Source of the DNA: Prunus persica
Lineage: Eukaryota; Streptophyta; Magnoliopsida; Rosales; Rosaceae
Direction: 5' to 3'
Length of the DNA stretch: 64,000 bases
NCBI RefSeq assembly: GCF_000346465.2
Contig: NC_034014.1
Location: 17,415,191-17,479,190, forward strand
Shown here: piece after piece, positions 35,262 through 45,500 of the stretch
How positions within the stretch are numbered: position 1 is the stretch's first letter
Layout: the number at the start of each line of letters is the position of its first letter
Notes under the pieces: model-generated
What the model saw: only the letters and a program-made list of their open reading frames with translations
The model's database searches: none
Told to the model about the DNA's origin: nothing
Program-made: the position numbers and the translations under genes

Positions 35262-36125
35262 CAACGTCCTTCGGGAGACGCAAGGTGCGCTAGAAATTTC
35301 CTAAGGGAGATATCCAGGTTCCTATCCATTTCCTAAGGAAGGCAGGATAGTCACAAAGTTGCCCATAAAGAGCTTCCTAAGGGAGACGCAGGGCAACGAC
35401 TAAAAGCGCCCGTTTGGAGACGCAGCCCGCTAAAAAAGCATCCTTCGGGAGACACAGGATGCGCCAGAAATTTTCTAAGGGAGATATCCAGGTTCCTATC
35501 TGTTTCATAAGGGAGACAGAATAGTCACACAGTTGTTCATAAGGAGCGTCCTACGGGAGATGCAGGGCGACGACTAAAAGCGTCCGTTTGAAGACGCAGC
35601 CCACTAAAAAAGCGTCCTAAGAGAGGCGCATGGTGCGCCAAGAGTTTCTTAAAAGGGGGTCGCCATGCTTCCTGCAAGAAATATCCAGGTTCTTATCCGT
35701 TTCCTAAGGGAGGCAGGATAGTCACACAGTTGCCCATAAAGAGCGTCTTAAGGGAGACACAGGGCGACGACTAGAAGTGTCCGTTTGGAGACGCAGCCCG
35801 CTAAAAAAAAGGTCATAAGGGAGACGCAGGGTGCTCCAGGAATTTCTTAAAAGGAGGTCTCCATGCTTCCTGCGGGAAATATCCAAGTTCCTATCCGTTT
35901 CCTAAGAGAGGCAGGATCGTCATGTAGTTGCCCATAAGCAGCGTCTTACAGAAGACACATGGCGATGACTAAGGCATCCTACGGGATGTGCAGAACACAC
36001 CCGGAGTGCCTCAAGGGGGACCCTGGTACTCGCCAACTTCCTGAGGGGAACCATCCTACGAGATATGCAGTGCATGCCCGGAGTCCTTCAAAGGGAACCC
36101 TAGCACTCACAAACCTCTAAAGGGG
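35262..36125. repeat. Tandem array of 180-200 bp units after integrase
   Basis: Four units start near TTCCTATCC(A/G)TTTCCTAAGG at 35312, 35492, 35690 and 35890. Each contains smaller TAAGGGAGACGCAGGG-type sub-repeats and CGTTTGGAGACGCAGCCCGC. A last, more diverged part runs to 36125. It sits between pol and the antisense ORF. Confidence 0.88.
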
Positions 36126-36441
36126 GATGTGCAATCAAAACACGAGTTGGTTACTCAAGCAGTTCACAAGTCAAATATGCAAATTGAAGTTGGAAAATGT
36201 AATTGAAATTTCCATAACAAACAAACCAACCGGCCAAGTTCAACAAAAAGAAGATGGTCAAATAAAACTAATTATTATAAACAAGAAAGCATACTACAAA
36301 AGCTGAAAAGAAACAAAAAAGAGTCTTCAACTACTCTGAGACGCCAGCAGAAGACCTTTAAGCTGCAGCCTCTTCGGCATCCACCTGACCAGCTATGCCT
36401 TCAGCAGCTCAATCTGCCTACACCATGACATCTGCCATCAT

Positions 36442-38543
36442 CTAGTCTACTGCGTCCACCTCTGCTTCATCCTCTCCAGTTACCTGCTCTTCATTTCCTC
36501 CTTCCACAGGGGGTGAGTCGGGGTAGAGCATCTCGATGTCTACGTCGTCAATCGCATACAAAGGATCAGTCCCATCTGCGCAATGCAGGTAGCCAAACTT
36601 GTACACATCTATGATGGCTTCAGACTTGGATTCTTTAGCAGACTTATGGTAGGCATGAAATCTGGCCAGGAGTTTGTCATAGCTAAGGGAGATGTCAGTA
36701 TTCTTACGCTCAAGACGAAAGAAGGCATCTTTTCGACTAGCCAAATCAGCAGCGGAAAAGTTGAGCTCGGAATCATTCTCGGTAAGGGAGCTTTTCAACA
36801 CAGATATCATCACCCTCAAAACAGACGTCTTCTTCTCGTAACGGGCCTGCTCGGTGGAAAGCTGGTTGGCCAATTCAGCATTCTTCTTCTCCAACTTGCT
36901 GAGCTGGGCAGAAGAGGGGGCAACAGCAGATGAGTTCCAAATAGTCTCAGCAGCAAAAACCAGTCCTTTTGAATCAGATGGAATGTTGCTTCTCTTTGTT
37001 TTTCCAAGGAAAGGCACGAGAAAGTGCCAAGATCGCCGGCTTAACGGTCAACCAACTCAGCACAGGAGGACGGGTTTGATAGGAAGTTCATCTTGAGCAG
37101 ATCAGATATGCATGCATCCCCTATAGAGCTAGACTTATTCACCTTAGAACCAACTGCCGACGCTGAGAAAGAACCTTTAACCCAGGCAGATGACTCTCTC
37201 ACTTTCTTAGCCTCCACTAACCTTATCTCCAAAGGAGTCAATAATGCTGGATCATGAGCAGACCTCTTGCTTCGGTCTCTATCTTTAGACCGATGCAGAC
37301 GACTCGAATTTCTAAGAGGAATGACTGCATCTCTTTGACGCTCGGCAGAACTAGGTTGGGCACGATCCACTTCGCCAAGCATATCATGATTTTCAAGCGT
37401 GTCAACAGGAGGCTCAGGCATAACACCTCGAGTACCACGCATACCACCAACTTTCGTGTTATCTACACCCACAAGATGCTTGACCCTGGCAGACGATGAG
37501 AGAGCAGACCCCACTTGAGTCTTCTCATCAGAAGGGAGCCTTGGTTTCTTTCTCGATGGAGACCCATCATTTGCATGCGAAGAAGTAGCTTCACCTCTCG
37601 AAGATTTAGCAGCAGCCTTTCTCTTTGAGAGAGATTCAGCAGAACATTCTTCATGTCCGCCAAGCAGATCATCAAGGTCAGCACTGTTCTGCTTCCATCT
37701 TTCGATATCCTCGGTAGGGAGCAAACCACCGTCTTCCTCCTGGTACTCGCTCAACAGCCAGCGCCACTCACTAAACCTTAGAGGGATGTTCAAAGCACGA
37801 CGGACCTTAGCCATGTCCGGTCCAAACTCCAATTGCTTGCTGATGTCACTCACTACAAGCAGAAGACAAAAGTTAGTCAGCCACACTTCAAGAAATTCAA
37901 ATAAAAGGAGCATATCAAAAATCGCAAAGAAACATACCATCGCAATAAGTGATGGGAACAAGTGGGCCGTTACTGACGTCGCCCTCCCACTGTCCGCTAA
38001 CCTCCAACACGTCGTCATGCCAAACGTGATCTCCTTGACTAAGACCGTTGAACAGCTTGGCCTTGTAGACGCGAACTTGGGCATACCGCTCAAAGTGCCT
38101 CACTTCGAAAAAATAAAAGAACTCTCGCACCGTCAGCTACAACATGAAGAAAAGGCTCGGGTTCTCGAGCACATGATCACCTGGTAAACGTTGGGAGTAC
38201 ATTGGCTCGGAGCACACCCTATGGCGCAGAACACCTCCTTGAAGAGCTTTGACAACGGGAATATGAAGCCCAAGGAGAAGTAAAAAGGACGGAAGGTAAT
38301 GATCCTAGCATTAGGATCACTCACGTCCACCAAAGGCTCGTTATCAATCCGAGACTTTAATAGCTTGACCTGCATGTCATCTGGAATGGCAGATGCATAA
38401 GCGGCACCCCACTTCTGGAATTGAGCATAAGTCGTGACGCGATGCAAGTTGGCCACGAACTTCTTGCTATGCACTATGAAGCCTCCCTATAAATACAAAG
38501 GCGCCTGAGAGCTTGGAGCCTTGCTACCATCCCTGGAACACAT
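36442..38543 (-). pseudogene. Antisense ORF of the Tat retrotransposon, spliced but decayed
   Basis: Read on the minus strand, opposite to gag-pol. ATG at 38543 opens MCSRDGSKAP, with an early TAG at about 38487. Then GGFIVHSKKFVANLHRVTTY and IITFRPFYFSLGFIFPLSKL follow to about 38150. After a frameshift and TAG comes LTVREFFYFFEVRHFERYAQ to ITYCDG (38130-37937). A GT..AG intron (37936 to 37860) leads into SDISKQLEFGPDMAKVRRAL, and the frame is open to 37041. A last frame (36442-37017) is a coiled coil (LEKKNAELANQLSTEQARYE) with an acidic tail. An antisense ORF at this place is a known trait of Tat/Ogre-type elements; its function is unknown. Confidence 0.8.
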
Positions 38544-38549
38544 GGTTGG

Positions 38550-39480
38550 TCAGTGAGTAGCTGCAAAAAAGAAAAGAATTCTACAAATTAGAATACGAGA
38601 GAAAATTTGCAAGTAAAAAAAAAAAACAGCAGCATAGGCAAAAAAAAAAAAAGGAAAAATTTGAGCTGTTTGGATCAGCCCAAGTTGAAGGAAGTCAGCC
38701 CAACAAGTGCTCCAGCGCACAGCCCAGCAGTTGTCGCTGCCCAGCTCGCTCCTCCAGCCCAGCGCGCATCCTGCCAAGCCCGCCGACTCCACTCCAGCTC
38801 TCCCAGGCCCATGCAACGCATGAGGCCCATTCCTTCCGCCTGGCCCGCATGCTCCAGGACTAGCACATATGGCCAACTTGCCTAGCGCAAGCCCACGTCG
38901 CATGCTGGCCCAATTTCGCTCAGCTCCAACATAGGGCCTAGCGCCACCTTGTTCAAGCTCCTGGCCCAGTGCCTCCAAACCTCCAATGCGAACCCAATGC
39001 ATGCGCGCTCAAGCCTGCCAGCCACCCAAGTCTCCAGCCATGCTTCAAGGCATAGTCACGTACCCCTTTCAGCTCCCCTCATCGACTAAAAGGCATGGTC
39101 CAAGCTGCCAAAAGTCAAAGACACAAAGAACAAAATTATTTCCATCAAATTACCTTGGATGGGCTGCAAAGATGAAGTCTCAAGCACGCTGAAAAATTCT
39201 CCAAAGTCTTCTCTCTCTCACTAACGAATTTGGAGGAATAGATTTCTGATGTGGAGAATAATTTGAAGGAGCCCTACATTTATAAGGAGCAAAATTCCTT
39301 GACCCACAAGGAATCTCAAACCCTTTCCAATTAGGTGTTCATAAAATTGGCAAGTCAAACACCTCCTCTACTCGGGAGCCCAGGTCCACGAAGGAATCCC
39401 AGTTACAGCTAGACAGTCCAACGGATAATTTACATCTTCTACATGCCACCACGCGCCATGCAGAAGCTGAGGGGCATTTG
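38550..39480. other. Retrotransposon internal spacer and polypurine tract
   Basis: GC-rich stretch with repeated GCCCAG/CAGCCC words (38685-39010). After it, DNA resembling a leader of the antisense ORF leads to the purine run GAAGCTGAGGGG ending at 39475, just before the 3' LTR. Frames here look like composition effects. Confidence 0.6.
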
Positions 39481-39705
39481 TGAGAACCGAATTAAATCAG
39501 ACTCTAGGTCAAATAATTCCTTCCATTTGAGGATTATTTGACCTAATTGGGAATTAATCCACATAATTGGGAGTTACTCAATTTAATTGGGAATTACCCA
39601 ATTAAATTGAACGTTACCTAATTAGGTTGAGAATTGATTTGATTCCTACCACAATTCCCAATTAAATGAGGAGTTACCTGATTAAAATCCAATCAATTGC
39701 AAACA
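39481..39705 (+). repeat. 3' LTR (right-truncated)
   Basis: It starts TGAGAACCGAATTAAATC right after the polypurine tract and contains repeated AATTGGGAATTA-type words. It matches the 5' LTR start over 39637-39692, after which similarity is lost. Confidence 0.7.
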
Positions 39706-40787
39706 ACTTGATAGCACTTCGTGGGAATGAGATTATTATATGTACCTTCACACAATCAATATGTACACATGTTTTGAATATGTTTTTTTCACATTGCTAA
39801 GGTATGATTACTATGTTGATTGTACTAAGTTATGAAGAATATTATATTGTTATGTCTCGTGTTTAAAAGCTTACATTGAGAGAAACCTTCCATTGAGGGA
39901 TCCCTCAAATTAGTTTATTTGGGGGACACCCTTGTAGGGCCCACTCCGTATTGTATTTCACTTATTCAAACTGTCTATTTTGTAGATGCTCATTCAAAGA
40001 TCAACTCTACAAAAAAAATCACTTGAATTCGACATCATTTGATCACTCAATCGAGTTATTGAAATTTTAGTACTTTCTTGAAGCACCATGTTCATTGATT
40101 TTGTAAGACACAATTGGATATCAAAAAGGTGTCCGATTTGTTTAATTTTTTGCAATGATGATATGTGAATGTAGTCTTAAAAAATAGATGATTTGGATCG
40201 TTGAAAAAAAAATCATAGGGGACCCTAAAGAAATTCACTACTCTTGAAGAAGTTTGGGAAGACTAAGTTCTTAACTTTGCCGTGTAAAATTTTCAACTTT
40301 TCTTTCTATCTCAGTAAATCAACATGAAACATCATAAAAACAAAAATTATTGTACTACCAGAGATACCCATATTTTCACGAAAAGCAAAATTATAAGAAA
40401 ATTTAAGCAACTAGCATTCACGAAAGTATAGTGACAAATTTATACGAAGTTTGAAAGCAAAACTTAAAGGAAAATATACAACAGTCATTCATAATCCTTG
40501 ATTCTCATTGTTGTCATTGTGCCGACATCTCTCCGCGTATTCAAAACTATACTAACTCTCCATTCATTAGCATTTGCTCGTTGTTGTTCTTGTGTTTGGA
40601 AAACTAGCTCAGCATCCCCTTCATTTACAATGAGTTTTTTCCAATAACAGTTCCATTTCCAATGACAATTTGCAAATCCTCATAGTCTTCACAAGTTTTT
40701 GTTCGAATATGCCTGTGGGTTGGGTGGGACTATTAATTAAAAAATAATATTGATAATGAGTTTTTAGGTTACTACATAACACATATT
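39706..40787. other. Intergenic, no intact gene
   Basis: Contains a repeat-like, non-coding stretch (39870-40260). On the minus strand at 40480-40620 there is a short coding-like remnant (DAELVFQTQEQQRANANEW, then TRRDVGTMTTMRIK), probably the end of a transposon-related protein. I cannot name it. Confidence 0.4.
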
Positions 40788-40790
40788 TAA

Positions 40791-41629
40791 GAGCAAGTCC
40801 AGCGGTAGAGGCTGGCCCAGGCAAAAGGCAAAAAGGAGCCCGAGTCCAGCTCCAGCGCAAGCAATCCAGCCCGGGCAAGCTGCGGGTCCCACGAGCCCGG
40901 GCAGGCCCAAGGGCGAAATCAGACTGGGCTCGAGCCCGAGTTGAGATGACGTCAGCGATGACGTCAGCGCACTAAAATCAAATTTTTTTTTACTGTTGGC
41001 GCGTGTAATACACGCGCCAACGGTAAAAAAAATTTGACTGAAGTGCGCTGACGTCATCGTGACGTCATCGATGATGTCAGCTCCAACGGCTACTGCCACG
41101 TGTCGTCACCGGGTGGCTCCGATTGGATTTTTTTCAGAAATCCTACGGTTCTCATTTTTTTGGCCAAAAAAATTTTAAAAAATCCAAAAAAATTCGAAAA
41201 AATTCTGAAATTTTTTTTAAAAAAATACCAAAAATGTATGTATTTTTTCCCTATAAATACCTAACCATTTTATCTACTTTCAACACCAAATCTTCATACA
41301 ATTTCTTCTCCATACAATATTTTCTACTCTCCACTCACATAATTCATTTTCCACACCAAATCTTTTTATCTGGAATAAGACACGTGGCAACCGAGATTCA
41401 CATCCGAAAATCTTATCCGAAAATTTAATTAAAAAGATTATCAAAATTAATGATTTAAAGTATAAAAAAATAGGAAATAAAGTACAATGAATAGTAATTG
41501 CCCTAGACTTTGCCCTTGTGGGTGGAACCACAAATGGCAAGGCTGACACTATTCACGTGAATAGTGTCAGCCCTTGCTTGCCCTAGCTTGCCCTTGCCTT
41601 AGACTTTGTCCTAAGGGGTGGAGTTGCTC
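40791..41629. mobile_element. PIF/Harbinger MITE, 839 bp, TSD TAA
   Basis: The ends are GAGCAAGTCC and GGAGTTGCTC (inverted match to GAGCAACTCC), flanked by TAA at 40788-40790 and 41630-41632, the 3-bp TWA target of PIF/Harbinger. Inside are a TATA-like CTATAAATACC at about 41250 and a 32-bp perfect palindrome centred at 41556/41557 with CACGTG at its core. No transposase is present. The ends and internal parts resemble the element at 63046 onward, which has a transposase frame. It lies 957 bp upstream of the NAT10 start codon. Confidence 0.88.
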
Positions 41630-41632
41630 TAA

Positions 41633-42585
41633 AGATAGAAATACTTTGTAGAGTGATCATTAAAAATCTATGGCTGGATATGTAATTGTCGAAAACAAAG
41701 CTGCTTGCAGCAATATATATGGAATTTGAAATGATTAACTCAGCATAGAAGTAAAACAGAGGATTAGTTGCCAATTCCCATACATTGAAGTAAAAAAAAC
41801 CCATTGTTGAAATTTTTTATTTCGCCATCTCTCCAGAACAAAGGAAAAATTGGGTTTTAGATGATAAAAATATATTAACCTCTAGTTTAGTTCTCCTAGT
41901 TTCCATCGAGTGTAAGGCCTGCTAGATATTGTGAGTAAAGTTTATGCAAATTCACCAAAATCTATAACAAAAGTCTATATAAAAGTATGAATGTCCAAGC
42001 TTGTAAAAGTTTCATGAAATCCTCCCTAGATCTGTCGAGGTTCTCAAAAAAAAAAAAAAAAAAAAAAAAGGTTCATGAAGTCCAGGTGAACTCTATAGTA
42101 CTTATAAAGTTCCATGAAATGTGCCACTTAAACAAAATGTTTTAAAATACATCCCCTTACGTATAAGATATACATATCAATAAAACCCCAAAACCCTAAG
42201 CCGCGCGTCTATCTCGCTCTCATTCCCTCTCGCGAAAAACAGGGCAGCACAGCCCCTTGTTTTTCCGGTGACGTTCCTTCGCCGTCCGTTCATATTTTGG
42301 CCACACATCCTTCAGGGAAATTGTTCCCCACACTCTCCTCTACCTGACCCACCTTAGACCCGACGCCGTTAGCCTCTCCAGCCGCCGGAAACTCGATCTG
42401 AAACCACAGGAGTTGCAGCCACCGTGAACAGCAACTTCACCGTCGTCGTTCTTCGAGCTCCGGTCATTGACGGCCATTCTTCTTGCTGTAGGTTTGTCTT
42501 TCTCCCCTCGTTCATACCCTACAACAACTGTAGAGCTGCCCAGCCAAATACACACAGAGAAAACGAATTGCAGAGAAGATAGAGG
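41633..42585 (+). promoter_or_regulatory. NAT10 promoter and leader region
   Basis: Non-coding DNA with a poly-A run (42050-42069) and, near the gene, a pyrimidine-rich stretch (42210-42560) that looks like the 5' leader. The transcription start is not defined. A short minus-strand frame at 42340-42555 has no family signal. Confidence 0.45.
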
Positions 42586-45500
42586 ATGAGGAAGAAGGTT
42601 GACGAACGCATCAGAACCCTAATAAGCAATGGCGTCAAAAACAGGCACCGCTCCATGTTCGTCATCGTGGGCGACAAGTCCCGCGACCAGGTACACCCTT
42701 CTCCTTTTTCGACTCGATTACTCTCTGTGCTTTCGTTATAATTTGTTTGGGTGCTGAGAATGGTTTCGAAGAGAATAAAGCTATGGCTCTGATGTAGTTT
42801 TATATTGGTTTTAGATTGTGAATCTTCATTATATGCTTAGCAATGAAGTAAAGAAATCAAGGCCTACTGTGTTGTGGTGCTACAAGGACAAGCTTGAGCT
42901 CAGCAGGTTCTGTTTCATTTTTCATTTTCGTTGAAAGGAATTTCGTTTAAAAAGTGCCTGCACTTTAATTCGTTAAACTATTTAATGCAGTCACAAGAAA
43001 AAACGTGCTAAGCAGGTCAAAAAGCTGATGCAGAGAGGGCTGCTTGATCCTGAGAAGGTTGATCCTTTCTCACTTTTTGTTGAAAGTGGGGGATTAACTT
43101 ATTGCTTATACAAGGATTCAGAAAGAGTTCTTGGTAATACCTTTGGAATGTGTATACTTCAGGTAACTTGCAAATTATCTCTTACCAAATATTCTAGTCT
43201 AGCTGACCACTCGTATAAAAAAATTGTCCCCTGCTTTTTCAAGACTAAGTTTGCTCTTACTCTGCATCAAGGATTTTGAGGCCTTGACTCCAAATCTACT
43301 AGCAAGAACAATAGAGACCGTGGAGGGTGGTGGACTAATCATATTGTTGCTTCGTTCTCTATCCTCACTCACCAACCTATACACCATGGTCATGGTATGA
43401 ATTTAATCTCTCTTTCTCTTACACACACCATGGTTATGCTTAGTTTTTTGGCCAGAATGGTTATGCTAATAAACATACAGTTTAATCTTGAAAACTACAC
43501 ACTTCGAAGTTTTCGTTTATTTATTTGTTTTCTGCAATAATGTGGCTACGAGAAGACAATTGGTAAATTGAAATGCGTGACCGTCTTTAAGCAATTCATC
43601 TGGGCAGATCAGTTTCAATGTGGGCCGAAGTTGATTAGTTCTCACTTTTTCATATTCTAGGGTTTTCTCACGATTTTACTTTACCTGAAATTGTATTTTA
43701 CTTGTTGAGTTAGTTTCAAATTTAACTACATTATACTTAAAAATGAATATAGTCAAACCACATGTTCTATTTAACCTTTATAGCTTGGTTGACATACAGG
43801 TCTGATTTCTAGGTTTATCATGCATTTTGATAAAAACTTCAACATAAATTTTTGCTTGCAATAGTGTCATAATTTACTTACAACACTATGTTACAATTGT
43901 TCTTCCCAGTTCTCTCATTTGCAAAAAGTACCTTTATGAAGTCTTATCAAGGCTTTTTGATTTCAGGATGTTCACGACAGGTTTCGAACTGAATCCCATT
44001 CTAAGGCCACTGGACGTTTTAACGAACGTTTCTTATTATCAATTGCATCATGCAAAGCGTGTGTAGTCATGGATGATGAGCTGAATATTTTACCCATTTC
44101 ATCTCATATGAGGTCAATTGCTCCGGTTCCAGTTAAAGAGGTAACCTTTTGGCCTCTAAACTTTTAGGTAGGAAGGATTACTGCTAAATCTCAGCATATT
44201 TATTTTTGTGATATCTTATGCAAAACTGGAAAAGAATAAAAGGCTAGGTCTTTCCGTATATATGTGTATGCTGAACGGTGTTATTCATCATTTTATTCGG
44301 ATAGTTTGTAGAATTTAGTGATACTATTTATCAGTGTCCTATTAAACAAATACTAGAATTTAGTGATACATTTTATTAGGATAGTTTCCGTATATGTGTA
44401 TGGTCAATGAAGCTTTGTTGAACTGTTCTGTTTTGTCTCCTGATCATGATTGAAGGACTCTGAAGGGATATCAGAGTCACAAAGGGAATTGAAGGATCTA
44501 AAAGAACAACTGAGTGATGCATTTCCTGTTGGCCCTTTAATAAAGAAATGTTGTACGTTGGACCAGGTAGACATTTTTTTTCTGATTTGTATTAGTTCTA
44601 AGTTCTGTATCACATGGTTTACTACTAATATGACTCATAGGTTAAGTTGGTAAATGTTTGAGCAGGGAAATGCTGTTGCTACATTTCTGGATACAATCTT
44701 GGACAAGACACTTCGAAGTACTGTTGCCTTGCTAGCTGCTCGTGGCCGTGGGAAATCAGCTGCACTTGGTTTGGCTATTGCTGGAGCTATTGCTGCAGGG
44801 TAGTATGCCTTCACAATTTATTTGAATTGTTTGTTTGTGTGTATGTGTAGGTGTACACTTACATGCACGTACTATTTTAATTTATTTTATGTAAATGTGG
44901 CTGATTGTTGTTAGATTTTGACGAGACAAATATATCTTCACAGGTATTCAAATATATTTGTAACTGCACCCAGCCCCGAGAACTTAAAAACTCTGTTCGA
45001 ATTTGTTTGCAAGGGTTTTGATGCACTGGAATATAAGGTATGTATGTGAGGTATTCCCGTGTGACTGGTTGTGATTTATTCTATTGTAGTCTGCCGGAAA
45101 TAAATAAATAAATAAAGCAATTCCTTGACCGCATCCTTGACGATTCTGTTATTTCTTTCCATGCAATCCAACGATATGCCATACATTGCCAAAGAGTAAG
45201 CCCCTTTTTGGCAGATAGCCCCTCGACGGGGTGGATTTGGCAAATAGCCTCCCGATGGGGACGGGATTCCCCGAAAATTCTTACCCGGGATGGGGGTGGG
45301 ATGGGGGCAGGGATGGGGAGCAGGAATGGGGATGGTATTGCCATACCCGGCCCCTCAGTTAGAGAGGCCGATACAAAAACATATGGTCAATACTCTCTGA
45401 TTTACCTTTGCATAGAATACACCAATGTGCAGATAAACAAGGATAGTCTTCCTTTTTTGGATTATATGACAAGTATTAGTTTTCCTATCAATCATTACCT

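Larger units (their letters stand above)
28455..39705 (+). mobile_element. Tat-lineage Ty3/gypsy retrotransposon, decayed, 11.2 kb
   Basis: Order on the plus strand: 5' LTR remnant (to about 28962), gag, protease, RT, RNase H, second RNase H, integrase, a tandem-repeat spacer, an antisense ORF, a polypurine stretch (GCTGAGGGGCATTTG) and the 3' LTR from TG at 39481. The two LTRs share only a short block (28455-28510 and 39637-39692), so each is truncated on its outer side. The extra RNase H and the antisense ORF between integrase and 3' LTR are traits of the Tat group. Multiple stops and frameshifts show it is dead. No target duplication can be read because both outer ends are gone. Confidence 0.88.

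Noticed and set aside
38550..39192. GC-rich ORFs on both strands
   Set aside because: Compositional frames in the retrotransposon spacer made of GCCCAG words; no family signal.
42340..42555. Minus-strand ORF upstream of NAT10
   Set aside because: Overlaps the likely NAT10 leader and has no recognisable domain.
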